DNA of 64,000 nucleotides from Flavobacterium glycines (GCF_900100165.1 NZ_FNEO01000001.1:1116001-1180000), one strand, 5' to 3'; counted from the stretch's first letter, positions 7,930-16,388 are shown. Program-made: numbers and translations. The notes: generated by a model not told the origin, from the sequence alone.

Positions 7930-9021
7930 ATGAAAATTAGCTTTAAAAAAACGTATAAGTTTGCCATTAAGTCGGCATTTTACATCAGTCTTTTTTCTAC
8001 TGCTTTTGTTCTTTTTTTAGCAATGCTCATTTTTAAAGCCAGTCCTAAAAGTTTATGGATTTTTGGGATTGTTTTTGTTTTGGTGATTTACCTCTTTTCA
8101 TTTTTAGTATTACAATATCGTGTGGAACGCTTTATTTACAGAAGAGTAAAAAAAATCTACGATGATGTTTCTTTGTTAGAATCCAGTACCCTTATCAATC
8201 AGCCTATCACTACCGATATGGAAACTTTGACACGTGAGGTTAAAAAGTTTGCCACCGATAAAAAACTGGAAATCGAAATGCTTCAGGTTCGTGAAGAATA
8301 CCGCAGGGAATTTCTGGGAAATATTTCGCACGAATTAAAAACACCTCTTTTTACCGTTCAGGGTTACATTTCGACTTTGCTTGACGGGGCAATGGAAGAT
8401 AAAACGATTCGAAAAAAATATTTAAAACGTGCCGACAAAGGTGTAGAACGTCTTATCTATATTGTAGAAGATTTGGATATGATTACTAAATTAGAATCCG
8501 GAGATTTAAATTTAGAGATAACCGAATTTGATATTGTGGAGTTGATTCGAAATGTTTTTGAATTGTTGGAAATGAAAGCGGATAAGAAAAAAATCACCTT
8601 GTGTTTCGAAAACGAATATATTCGTCCCAATTTTGTCCGAGCTGATAAAGACAGAATCCAGCAAGTTATTGAAAACCTGATTGTGAATTCTATTAAGTAT
8701 GGCAAAAAAGAAGGGGTTACCGAAGTAGCGGTGGTAAATTTAACTAAAGAAAAGGTCTTGGTTAGAATAACTGATAATGGTGAAGGAATTGAAAAACAAA
8801 ATATTCCAAGACTTTTTGAACGTTTCTATCGTGTCAACAAAAGCGGTTCCCGAGCCGAAGGAGGTTCAGGTTTAGGATTGGCCATTGTAAAACACATTAT
8901 AGAAGCCCATAAAGAAAAGATATATGTGGAAAGTGAATTTGGAGTTGGATCTGAGTTTTCATTTACCATTGAAAAAGCAATTAAGAAAGAAAAGAAAGAA
9001 ATAATAATAGAAGAGGAATAA
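7930..9021 (+). CDS. phoR: PhoR-like sensor histidine kinase
   Basis: 363 residues. Two transmembrane helices (about 14-36 and 42-63) with only a few residues between them, a juxtamembrane linker to about 115, HisKA with FLGNISHELKTPLF (H134), and a HATPase_c domain with the N box (QVIENLIVNSIKYG), ITDNGEGIE and GGSGLGLAIVKHI. The minimal periplasmic loop and lack of a PAS domain fit kinases that sense through the Pst transporter and PhoU rather than by direct ligand binding. It follows phoB after a 284-bp gap and precedes the porin/pst genes. PhoR identity is by context. Confidence 0.85.
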   Translation: MKISFKKTYKFAIKSAFYISLFSTAFVLFLAMLIFKASPKSLWIFGIVFVLVIYLFSFLVLQYRVERFIYRRVKKIYDDVSLLESSTLINQPITTDMETLTREVKKFATDKKLEIEMLQVREEYRREFLGNISHELKTPLFTVQGYISTLLDGAMEDKTIRKKYLKRADKGVERLIYIVEDLDMITKLESGDLNLEITEFDIVELIRNVFELLEMKADKKKITLCFENEYIRPNFVRADKDRIQQVIENLIVNSIKYGKKEGVTEVAVVNLTKEKVLVRITDNGEGIEKQNIPRLFERFYRVNKSGSRAEGGSGLGLAIVKHIIEAHKEKIYVESEFGVGSEFSFTIEKAIKKEKKEIIIEEE

Positions 9022-9047
9022 ACTTTTATTAGGTTAAATCTAATAGG

Positions 9048-9080
9048 AAAAGGGTGCGGTATTTACTGCACCCTTTTTTT
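9048..9080 (+). terminator. Terminator of phoR
   Basis: AAAAGGGTGC and GCACCCTTTT form a 10-bp stem around a 10-nt loop, followed by a long T-run. It isolates phoR from the first porin gene. Confidence 0.85.
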
Positions 9081-9144
9081 GTTTTTTTAAAAGATTATGT
9101 CTGTTTAATCGCTTGTTTGTTATGCTAAAAACAAGTTTTTTCTC

Positions 9145-9166
9145 AATGTTAAGTGAATGTTAACAA
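9145..9166 (-). promoter_or_regulatory. Additional 11-bp direct repeat, reverse orientation
   Basis: AATGTTAAGTG is followed directly by AATGTTAACAA, giving two TGTTA cores 11 bp apart (TAACA on the minus strand). It lies about 150 bp upstream of the porin -7 element and may be an upstream PhoB-binding site; its role is uncertain. Confidence 0.35.
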
Positions 9167-9280
9167 AAAAATAGTCTGCTAAGTGTTGTTTTTGCTGAGT
9201 TTGTTTTTTTTGCGTCTAGGATTTCTGACATTAATAATATTCCAATGTGAACAAATGTTTACGTTAAGTTCCCTTAATGA

Positions 9281-9324
9281 TAACTCAGGCTTAATATTTA
9301 GGACAAAGTTTAATATTAGGTTTG
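9281..9324 (+). promoter_or_regulatory. Candidate Pho box and -7 element of the first porin gene
   Basis: TAACT at 9281 and TAATA at 9292 are 11 bp apart and lie 36 and 25 bp upstream of a perfect -7 element TAGGTTTG at 9317-9324. The repeat sequence is degenerate, but the spacing equals that at the other phosphate promoters. Otherwise the 337-bp gap holds only the phoR terminator and the extra repeat at 9145. Confidence 0.5.
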
Positions 9325-9358
9325 CATTAAAATAATATAAAATTTATTAAGAGTTAAA

Positions 9359-10702
9359 ATGAAGAAAATTTTATTTACAGGTATGTTATTTGCTGCATGT
9401 TTGGTTAATGCACAAGAGAAAGCAAATGATACCGCTATATCTAAAAGTGTTGATACACTTAAGACGAATGAATTGACAAAATTAAAAGAGTCTGTTGAGG
9501 ATCATTCAATGAAATTAGCAGGCTATGAAGAACGATTCTCAGCACTGGAAAGTGTTGTAAATGAGTTGTCTAAAATTAAAGTTTCCGGTTACATCCAGGC
9601 TCAATATGAAATGTATGATTCGTGGGCTTCAGATGGTTCTCAACATGGTATTCCGGTAACCGGATCGGCTTATGAAGATAATTCTTTCTATCTTAGAAGG
9701 GCTAGGGTTAAATTTACTTACAAGCCAGTTGATGGTGTAAATTTTGTTTTGCAACCTAACTTTGAAATACATCAGGTTACTTTGAAAGACGCTTATGTTC
9801 AGTTGAATGACCGTTGGTTGAATACTTTCTCTTTATGGGTAGGGCAATTTAGCAGACCAACATATGAAATTGAATATTCTTCTTCTTCAAGAGAATTTGC
9901 GGAGAGAACTTTAATGACCAGAACACTTTATCCATCTGAGAGAGATCAGGGGGCTAAATTAGAAGCTGATTTTGTTACAAAGTATAATGTTCCTTTAAAA
10001 TTACAATTTGCTGTTTTGAATGGAAACTTTGGTGAAGGTGCTTTGGCAAATCAGGCAAAAGATGTGGATAACGGTAAAGATGTAATGGCTCGTGGAGTAT
10101 ATTCTTTAAAATTCCCAAGTAAAGGATTAGGAATTGATTTTGGTGCTCACACTTATCTTGGGAAAACTACCGTGATTGCTTTAGATTCTAATCCTGCAAA
10201 CAATATATTCAAAGATGTTAATAATAATCTGTTTACTCCGGCAGTAGGTGATCAATTTAAAAAAGAATTGTTCGGAGCTGAGATGCAGTTGTATTATGAT
10301 TTCTTAGGTGGATTGTCATTAAAAAGTGAGTACATAAGAGGAACTTATTCAGGTACAATTCATACGGCTCAGGTGAATACTTTGTTCAATGCTAACAAAA
10401 TAAGAAATGTTGAAGGGTATTATTTGTCATTGGTTAAAAACGTTGGAAAAGTAAACGAAGTTTCTTTAAGATATGATGTTTTTGATCCTAATACAAAATT
10501 GTCTGGTAATAATGTTACAACTAAGGATGATTTAAGATACCATAACTGGACTTTTGCATGGCAGTATTATTTCAATGACTATATTAAAGTAATGGCTTGT
10601 TATGTGTTGCCATTGAATGAAAAATCTTTAAATGCCGGTGCGGATTATAAAAAAGATAAACACGATAATATTTTCACACTTAGATTACAAGCCAGATTTT
10701 AA
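9359..10702 (+). CDS. OprP/OprO-like phosphate-selective porin, coiled-coil type
   Basis: 447 residues. Signal peptide about 1-19 (FAACLVNAQ), a heptad-like helical segment at about 36-75 (KLKESVEDHSMKLAGYEERF onward) that would form a trimeric coiled coil, then a porin barrel with YLRRARVKFTYKP and DAYVQLNDRW and a terminal aromatic residue (RLQARF), as in the OprP/OprO family. It would let phosphate or polyphosphate cross the outer membrane. It is 28 bp upstream of a pstS gene and almost certainly co-transcribed with it. The promoter carries 11-bp TAACA-like repeats. A second, shorter paralogue without the coiled coil follows at 11.9 kb. Confidence 0.85.
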   Translation: MKKILFTGMLFAACLVNAQEKANDTAISKSVDTLKTNELTKLKESVEDHSMKLAGYEERFSALESVVNELSKIKVSGYIQAQYEMYDSWASDGSQHGIPVTGSAYEDNSFYLRRARVKFTYKPVDGVNFVLQPNFEIHQVTLKDAYVQLNDRWLNTFSLWVGQFSRPTYEIEYSSSSREFAERTLMTRTLYPSERDQGAKLEADFVTKYNVPLKLQFAVLNGNFGEGALANQAKDVDNGKDVMARGVYSLKFPSKGLGIDFGAHTYLGKTTVIALDSNPANNIFKDVNNNLFTPAVGDQFKKELFGAEMQLYYDFLGGLSLKSEYIRGTYSGTIHTAQVNTLFNANKIRNVEGYYLSLVKNVGKVNEVSLRYDVFDPNTKLSGNNVTTKDDLRYHNWTFAWQYYFNDYIKVMACYVLPLNEKSLNAGADYKKDKHDNIFTLRLQARF

Positions 10703-10730
10703 TAAAAAGGATAATTAAAAAAATAAAAAG

Positions 10731-11564
10731 ATGATAACAAAAAAAATTAAAACTGCAGCACTTTTAATGGTTCTGTTAATGGTAGGTCTTTCTTTTACTA
10801 CTTTATCAAAAATTACAGTAAAAGGATCAGATACGATGGTAATTTTGTCTCAAAAGTGGGCTGAAGTATATATGAAGAAAAATCCGGGTGCTTCCATTCA
10901 GGTAACTGGTGGTGGGTCAGGAGTAGGATTGGCTGCTTTGATTAACGGATCTACTGATATTGCTAACTCAAGCCGTCCTATTAAAGCTGCTGAAATAGAA
11001 AAATTGAAAGCAAGATATAATACTCTTGGAGTTGAAATTCCTTGTGCTAAAGATGGTTTGTCAGTTTATTTAAATAAAGCAAATCCTGTTTCTACTTTAA
11101 CAATTAAGCAATTGGGTCAAATTTTCTCAGGTAAAATCACAAATTGGTCAGCAGTAGGTGGGCCTGATGCTCCAATTAAATTATATGGAAGAGAAAGTAG
11201 TTCAGGAACCTTTGGTTTCTTCAAAGATAATGTAGTTAAAACTGATTTTGCTTCAAGCTGTCAGTCATTGCCAGGTACAGCTGCAATTGTAAATGCGGTA
11301 AAAAAGGATAAATATTCTATTGGTTATGGTGGAGCTGCATATGCTGAAGGTGTAAAAGATTGCGCGGTTAAGAAAGATGACAAAAGTCCTGCGGTTTTGC
11401 CTACAGCTGCTACTATTAAAAACCATACCTATCCTATTACCAGATATTTGTATATGTATTTGAAATCAAAACCAACAGGTGAAATGAAAGCTTTTATCGA
11501 TTGGATTCTTAGTTCAGAAGGACAAAAATTAGTTGTTGAAACGGGTTATTTTCCAGTGAGATAA
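10731..11564 (+). CDS. pstS: Periplasmic phosphate-binding protein PstS, copy 1
   Basis: 277 residues. Signal sequence 1-26, then a PstS-type binding protein: ITVKGSDTMV, VTGGGSGVGLAAL, IANSSRPIK and GRESSSGTFGFF carry the Ser, Thr, Arg and backbone contacts of the phosphate site. It would capture phosphate in the periplasm and hand it to PstCA. It follows the first porin gene by 28 bp and ends at a terminator, so this pair is a two-gene unit separate from pstCAB. The second copy at 13.2 kb is the same length and, by eye, about three quarters identical, so the two arose by duplication. Confidence 0.9.
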   Translation: MITKKIKTAALLMVLLMVGLSFTTLSKITVKGSDTMVILSQKWAEVYMKKNPGASIQVTGGGSGVGLAALINGSTDIANSSRPIKAAEIEKLKARYNTLGVEIPCAKDGLSVYLNKANPVSTLTIKQLGQIFSGKITNWSAVGGPDAPIKLYGRESSSGTFGFFKDNVVKTDFASSCQSLPGTAAIVNAVKKDKYSIGYGGAAYAEGVKDCAVKKDDKSPAVLPTAATIKNHTYPITRYLYMYLKSKPTGEMKAFIDWILSSEGQKLVVETGYFPVR

Positions 11565-11588
11565 TACTAAATAAGTGTGTTTTTTTAA

Positions 11589-11628
11589 GCCCTTGTTGTG
11601 AAAACAGCAAGGGTTTTTGTTTTTTTGG
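11589..11628 (+). terminator. Terminator after the first porin-pstS unit
   Basis: CCCTTGTTG pairs with CAGCAAGGG (one G-T pair) around an A-rich loop, followed by a run of T. Confidence 0.8.
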
Positions 11629-11780
11629 CCTCTTTGAGAAGTTTAATTAATAGATTTTAATCAAAGCAAATATTGTTTGCGTTTAAAATTCATAATTAAT
11701 TAACATTAAAGCTTCTAAAAACACATGGTTTTAATTAATTATGTCCTTATTGTTTACTTAAGATTAATTTATTGTCAACA

Positions 11781-11824
11781 TAACAATGACTTAACATTAA
11801 CTTAACATTGTCATCTGAACTTTG
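11781..11824 (+). promoter_or_regulatory. Candidate triple Pho box and -7 element of the second porin gene
   Basis: TAACA occurs at 11781, 11792 and 11803, each exactly 11 bp apart; the last two lie in the near-identical 11-mers ACTTAACATTA and ACTTAACATTG. GAACTTTG at 11817-11824 matches the -7 consensus at all but its first fixed position. The second repeat is 25 bp before it, as at the other phosphate promoters. This is the clearest array of the set. Confidence 0.7.
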
Positions 11825-11849
11825 CCAAAAAATAAATCAAGAGTAAAAA

Positions 11850-13142
11850 ATGAAAAAATTTTTATTTACAACTGTACTATTTGTTTCGTGTTTGGTTAAT
11901 GCGCAAAGTGTTGATAAAGTTGCAGTTGCAAAAGAAGTGGTTCGTGTTTTGGATTCCATTAATAAAGTTAAAGCTGCAGAAGAAGCTGCTAAGCCTAAAA
12001 AAGAGCACTGGTATGATAATATCGGTTTAAGAGGTTATGCACAAGTAAGATACAATGGTTTGTTGTCTACTAATGATAAAGTATCTTGTGATCAGTGTGA
12101 TAAATCCTGGGGAACTACTTCGACAGCTCCGGATGCAAAATCAAATAACGGTCTTTTTATCCGACGTGCCCGTTTAGTGTTTTCAGGACAAATTCATCCA
12201 AATGTTTACATTTATATTCAACCGGATTTTGCCAGTTCACCAGCTTCCGGAGTCAATCATTTTGTTCAATTAAGAGATGCTTATTTCGATTTGTCATTTG
12301 ATAAAAAGAAAGAATTCAGAGTTCGTTTAGGACAAAGTAAAGTACCTTATGGTTTTGAAAACATGCAATCCAGTCAAAACAGATTGACTTTAGACCGTAA
12401 TGATGCTTTGAATAGTGCTGTGGCGAATGAGCGTGATTTAGGTGCGTTTTTCTACTGGGCTCCAAGTGAAGTGAGAGAGCGTTTTGCCATGTTGGTTAAA
12501 GATGGTTATAAAGGTTCCGGAGATTATGGAGTATTTGCTTTTGGTGCTTACAACGGACAAACAGCTAATAAATCAGAAGCTAACAGAAATTTACATGTTG
12601 TAACCAGAGTGAGTTATCCTTTTGTAGTAGGAAATCAAATTATTGAGCCGGGTATTCAGGCGTATACAGGGAAATGGGCTTTTACAAATGAACTTTCTAC
12701 AGGTGTAACTACAGCAAACAAGCTAAATACTTTGGACCAAAGGGTTGCTGCTTCTTTTATATTGTACCCAAAACCATTTGGAGTGCAGGCAGAATATAAT
12801 ATAGGTAAAGGTCCTCGCTATAATAAAGTGACAAATTCAGTTGATGTTTCCAGTTTAGAGGGAGGTTATGTGACTTTGAATTATAAATGGGATTTGCCTA
12901 AGAAACAGCTTTTGTATCCGTTTGCTAAATTCCAATATTACAACGGAGGTAAAAAGTTTGAAAAAGACGCCAGAAGTTATGTAGTAAGAGATTATGAATT
13001 AGGTTTAGAATGGCAGCCTTTTAAAGCATTTGAATTAGTTGCAGAATGGGTAATTGCAGATCGTACTTTTGAAGATAGTGCGCTTCCAAATAATAGACAA
13101 AGAGGAAATTTGTTGAGATTACAAGCTCAGTTTAATTTCTAA
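11850..13142 (+). CDS. OprP/OprO-like phosphate-selective porin, short type
   Basis: 430 residues. The signal peptide (MKKFLFTTVLFVSCLVNAQ) is almost the same as in the first porin, but the following helical segment is short and Ala/Lys-rich. The barrel starts at about residue 52 (IGLRGYAQVRYNG), has FIRRARLVFSG and LRDAYFDLSF, and ends in a terminal F. An early loop carries CDQC (about 77-80), which could form a disulfide; the first porin lacks it. It likely supplies phosphate to the second PstS. The two porins differ far more than the two PstS proteins, pointing to specialisation after duplication. Confidence 0.85.
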   Translation: MKKFLFTTVLFVSCLVNAQSVDKVAVAKEVVRVLDSINKVKAAEEAAKPKKEHWYDNIGLRGYAQVRYNGLLSTNDKVSCDQCDKSWGTTSTAPDAKSNNGLFIRRARLVFSGQIHPNVYIYIQPDFASSPASGVNHFVQLRDAYFDLSFDKKKEFRVRLGQSKVPYGFENMQSSQNRLTLDRNDALNSAVANERDLGAFFYWAPSEVRERFAMLVKDGYKGSGDYGVFAFGAYNGQTANKSEANRNLHVVTRVSYPFVVGNQIIEPGIQAYTGKWAFTNELSTGVTTANKLNTLDQRVAASFILYPKPFGVQAEYNIGKGPRYNKVTNSVDVSSLEGGYVTLNYKWDLPKKQLLYPFAKFQYYNGGKKFEKDARSYVVRDYELGLEWQPFKAFELVAEWVIADRTFEDSALPNNRQRGNLLRLQAQFNF

Positions 13143-13180
13143 TTTAGAGCTGATTAAGTATCAATTTAATAAAATAATAA

Positions 13181-13224
13181 TAATATTAACTTAACATTGA
13201 CAAGAGGTATATCAAATACTTTTG
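13181..13224 (+). promoter_or_regulatory. Candidate Pho box and -7 element of the second pstS
   Basis: TAATA at 13181 and TAACA at 13192 are 11 bp apart, lying 36 and 25 bp before a perfect -7 element TACTTTTG at 13217-13224. This gives pstS its own promoter within the porin-pst cluster. Confidence 0.65.
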
Positions 13225-13246
13225 TGCTAAAAATAAAACAATAAAA

Positions 13247-14080
13247 ATGAAAAAATCAAATTTAAAATTATTTGCTCTTTTAGCAGTAATAATGACTGTT
13301 GGTTTGTCTTTTACAGCATTGAAAAAAATCACGGTGAAAGGATCTGATACGATGGTGATTTTGTCTCAAAAATGGGCAGAAGTTTATATGGCAAAACATC
13401 CGGGAACAGTAATTCAGGTTACTGGTGGTGGTTCAGGAGTTGGTTTGGCTGCTTTGTTAAATGGTTCTACAGAAATTGCTAATGCGAGTCGTCCTATAAA
13501 ACCGGCTGAGGTTCAAAAATTAAAATCAAAATTTAAAACAGCAGGAATCGAAATACCATGTGCTAAAGATGGTTTATCTGTTTTTCTGAATAAGAATAAT
13601 AAAGTTGCTGAATTATCAATTCAACAGTTAGGAGATATCTATTCTGGTAAAGTTACTAACTGGAAAGAAGTAGGAGGAGATGATGCTAAAATTCGTTTAT
13701 ACGGAAGAGAAAGCAGCTCTGGTACTTTTGAGTTCTTTAGAGAGCATGTTGTAAAAGGTGATTTTGCGGCAAACGTACAAACTTTGCCTGGAACTGCTGC
13801 GATTGTTAATGCAGTAGCTAAAGATAAATACAGTATTGGTTATGGTGGTGCAGCTTATGCTGAAGGTGTGAAAGATTGCAAAGTGAAAAAAGATGCAAAA
13901 AGTAAAGGAGTATTGCCTACTGCTGCTACAATCAAAAATAAAACTTATCCTATTTCAAGATATCTTTTTATGTATTTGAAATCTAAGCCAACAGGTGAAA
14001 CTAAGGCATTTATTGATTGGATTTTAAGTCCTGAAGGGCAAAAATTAGTTGTTGAGACAGGTTATTTTCCAGTAAAATAA
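13247..14080 (+). CDS. pstS: Periplasmic phosphate-binding protein PstS, copy 2
   Basis: 277 residues, colinear with copy 1 over its whole length. The binding motifs are kept (ITVKGSDTMV, VTGGGSGVGLAAL, IANASRPIK, GRESSSGTFEFF). It has a separate promoter with the 11-bp repeats and lies directly upstream of pstCAB-phoU, so it is probably the main partner of the transporter. A long hairpin lies between it and pstC and may lower read-through, giving more binding protein than permease. Most differences from copy 1 are on the surface and in the segment at about 85-125; whether affinity differs is unknown. Confidence 0.92.
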   Translation: MKKSNLKLFALLAVIMTVGLSFTALKKITVKGSDTMVILSQKWAEVYMAKHPGTVIQVTGGGSGVGLAALLNGSTEIANASRPIKPAEVQKLKSKFKTAGIEIPCAKDGLSVFLNKNNKVAELSIQQLGDIYSGKVTNWKEVGGDDAKIRLYGRESSSGTFEFFREHVVKGDFAANVQTLPGTAAIVNAVAKDKYSIGYGGAAYAEGVKDCKVKKDAKSKGVLPTAATIKNKTYPISRYLFMYLKSKPTGETKAFIDWILSPEGQKLVVETGYFPVK

Positions 14081-14097
14081 AACATAAATAAATGAAT

Positions 14098-14134
14098 ACA
14101 TATCCTTTATCGGGGATGCCGATAAAGGATATGT
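14098..14134 (+). promoter_or_regulatory. 16-bp perfect stem-loop between pstS and pstC
   Basis: ACATATCCTTTATCGG pairs perfectly with its complement around the loop GGATG, 17 bp after the pstS stop. No U-run follows, so it is more likely an mRNA-stabilising or partial attenuating structure than a full terminator. Confidence 0.65.
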
Positions 14135-14169
14135 TGTATTTATAAATTAATGAATTTTAAATATTCAAA

Positions 14170-15441
14170 ATGAATTCTCAAGTTCCGACTAAACAAAATT
14201 TCACCAAAGAAAGTTTGAAGAAACAATTCAGACTTTCGGAGTTTCTTGCTGAAAAAATAATTTCTTCTGTTGCTTTTCTGTCAATTGCGATTATTTTTCT
14301 GATTTTTATTTTTGTTTTTAAAGAGTCTTTGCCAATTTTTTCTCAGGGAAAAGAATCGGTTAAAACTGAAATGCAACAATCAACGGCATCAAATGATAAA
14401 CCGGAATCCTATGGAGCTGAAACGGAAAGTTTACAGCCTGAATCTTATGGAGGTGTAGAAAAAGAAGAATTACAACCGGAGTCTTACGGTGGTGTAGAAA
14501 AGGAGGAGTTGCAACCTGAATCATACGGCGGAGTTGAAAAAGAAAATTTACAGCCTGAATCATACGGTGGTGTAGAAAAAGAAGAATTGCAACCGGAATC
14601 TTATGGTGGCGTTGAGGTTGAGCCTTTGGTAGCTGAAGATAATTCGGCAGCAACTGCTGAGGTTAAGGAAGAAAAAGAAAGTTCCATTTGGGATAGTTTG
14701 TTAACTCCGGATTGGGTTCCTGTTTCTGAAAATCCAAGGTTTGGATTGTTAAGTTTGCTTATTGGTACTTTGAAAGTGACTATTATTTCCATGTTAATAG
14801 CAGGACCTATTGCAATTTTGGCAGCGCTTTATACAGCTTGTTTTGCGTCTAAAAGAACTAAGGAAATAATTAAACCTATTATCGAAATGCTTGCGGCTTT
14901 TCCATCAGTGGTTATCGGTTTTTTTGCCTTGATGATTATGGCTACTTTTTTTCAGGATATATTTGGATACGATTCGCGTTTAAATGCATTTGTTGGTGGT
15001 GTAGCTATGGCTTTAGCATCTATTCCAATTATTTATACTATTTCTGAAGATGCGCTTTCTTCTATTCCAAAAACATACACGGAGGCTAGTTTAGCGCTTG
15101 GGGCTAATAAATGGCAAACCGCTTTTTATGTGGTGTTACCTGCCGCTACTCCTGGAATTTTTGCTGCCTTATTATTAGGTGTGGGAAGGGTTTTTGGTGA
15201 AACCATGATTGCTTTGATGGCAACGGGTAATGCTGCTTTGATGTCGGCAAATCCATTTGAGAGCGTGCGTACTTTTGCCGCTACTATCGGAGCTGAAATG
15301 GCAGAGACTGTTTTTGGAGAAACGCATTACAGTGTGTTGTTTTTTATTGGTTCATTGCTATTCATTTTTTCTTTTGGATTAAATGCATTGGCAGAATTTT
15401 ATGTAAAAGGTAGATTAATTAAGAAATTTCAAGGGAAATAA
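14170..15441 (+). CDS. pstC: Phosphate ABC transporter permease PstC with acidic repeat insert
   Basis: 423 residues, longer than usual for PstC (about 290-320). A first transmembrane helix (about 31-53) is followed by a loop of more than 120 residues containing five copies of a 13-residue unit of the type LQPESYGGVEKEE (residues 88-152, with a degenerate copy before). The usual permease core then runs from about 193 to the end, with the EAA-type cytoplasmic motif in YTEASLALGANKWQTAFYVVLP. With the N-terminus inside, the insert lies in the periplasm, facing PstS. It ends 2 bp before pstA. The repeat insert is unlike PstC of model bacteria; its role is unknown. Confidence 0.9.
   Translation: MNSQVPTKQNFTKESLKKQFRLSEFLAEKIISSVAFLSIAIIFLIFIFVFKESLPIFSQGKESVKTEMQQSTASNDKPESYGAETESLQPESYGGVEKEELQPESYGGVEKEELQPESYGGVEKENLQPESYGGVEKEELQPESYGGVEVEPLVAEDNSAATAEVKEEKESSIWDSLLTPDWVPVSENPRFGLLSLLIGTLKVTIISMLIAGPIAILAALYTACFASKRTKEIIKPIIEMLAAFPSVVIGFFALMIMATFFQDIFGYDSRLNAFVGGVAMALASIPIIYTISEDALSSIPKTYTEASLALGANKWQTAFYVVLPAATPGIFAALLLGVGRVFGETMIALMATGNAALMSANPFESVRTFAATIGAEMAETVFGETHYSVLFFIGSLLFIFSFGLNALAEFYVKGRLIKKFQGK
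14431..14625 (+). repeat. Five 39-bp in-frame tandem repeats in pstC
   Basis: Units start at 14431, 14470, 14509, 14548 and 14587. Each encodes LQPESYGGV followed by acidic/Lys residues. The units differ at many synonymous positions (cag/caa, tct/tca, tat/tac, gga/ggt/ggc), while the first nine residues are identical in all five, so the peptide rather than the DNA has been conserved. Confidence 0.9.
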
Positions 15442-15443
15442 TC

Positions 15444-16388
15444 ATGAATACAGCGACTAAAGAAATTAACAGTTCCCTGCTTTCGACTCAAAATAAAAAT
15501 ACCGACATTAAAGGGAAGCTTATTGTTGGAGTTACTCAACTGGCAGTTTTTACTATAATTGCAGTTTTGTTTATTATTTTAGGGATTATAGTTTATGAAG
15601 GACGTGAGAAATTTTCATGGGAATTCATCAGTTCTTTTCCAACAAACGGAATGACCGAAGGGGGAATTTTTCCTGCTTTGATTGGAACCTTCATTTTGGT
15701 TATTGTAATGTCAATTGCAGCGGTACCTTTTGGGACTATTACAGCCATTTATTTGACGGAATATGCCAGTGAAAGTTCAAAATTTGCTGCGGCAGTTCGT
15801 TTTTCTGTTCGTACTTTGGCCGTAGTGCCTTCAATAATTTTCGGTTTGTTCGGACTTGGATTTTTTATTCAGTTTATTGGTGCCGGCTTTGATACCGCTT
15901 TCAATGGAGGACAATTACGCTGGGGACAACCTAATATTCTTTGGGCTAGTTTAACCATGTCATTATTAACCTTGCCGGTAATTATTGTTTCGGTTGAAGA
16001 AGCTTTAAAAACAATTCCGCGTGAGTTACGTGAAGCCAGTTTAGCTTTGGGGGCCACTAAATGGCAAACGATAAAAAATGTGGTACTTCCGGGTTCTATT
16101 TCGGGTATTATGACAGGGACCATTCTGGCGGTGAGTAGAGGAGCCGGAGAAGTAGCGCCTATTTTATTTACCGGAGCGGCTTATTATTTAGCTTCATTAC
16201 CAGGTTCATTGAGTGATCAGTTTATGAATTTAGGATACCATATCTATATTATGGCGACACAATCTTCAGATGTTGAGAAAACGATGCCGATACAATTTGC
16301 AACAACATTAGTATTGTTAATTCTTACTTTGTCGCTAAATCTTGTAGCGGTGGTTATTCGTTCCAGAATCAGAAGAAAAGCAAAATAG
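15444..16388 (+). CDS. pstA: Phosphate ABC transporter permease PstA
   Basis: 314 residues, normal for PstA. About six transmembrane helices; the ABC-contacting loop is LREASLALGATKWQTIKNVVLPGS (about 194-217), and the RGAGEVAPILFTGAAYY segment is typical. It forms the membrane channel with PstC. It starts 2 bp after pstC, so the two are translationally coupled, and it precedes pstB by 52 bp. Unlike PstC it has no repeat insert. Confidence 0.93.
   Translation: MNTATKEINSSLLSTQNKNTDIKGKLIVGVTQLAVFTIIAVLFIILGIIVYEGREKFSWEFISSFPTNGMTEGGIFPALIGTFILVIVMSIAAVPFGTITAIYLTEYASESSKFAAAVRFSVRTLAVVPSIIFGLFGLGFFIQFIGAGFDTAFNGGQLRWGQPNILWASLTMSLLTLPVIIVSVEEALKTIPRELREASLALGATKWQTIKNVVLPGSISGIMTGTILAVSRGAGEVAPILFTGAAYYLASLPGSLSDQFMNLGYHIYIMATQSSDVEKTMPIQFATTLVLLILTLSLNLVAVVIRSRIRRKAK

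Noticed and set aside
14431..14625. Short regular repeats resembling a CRISPR array
   Set aside because: The units are contiguous, in-frame and without spacers, so they are a protein-coding tandem repeat.
14360..14653. Reverse-strand ORF rich in His and Pro under pstC
   Set aside because: It is a mirror of the 39-bp pstC repeat on the other strand; the forward frame has the conserved permease and synonymous variation.
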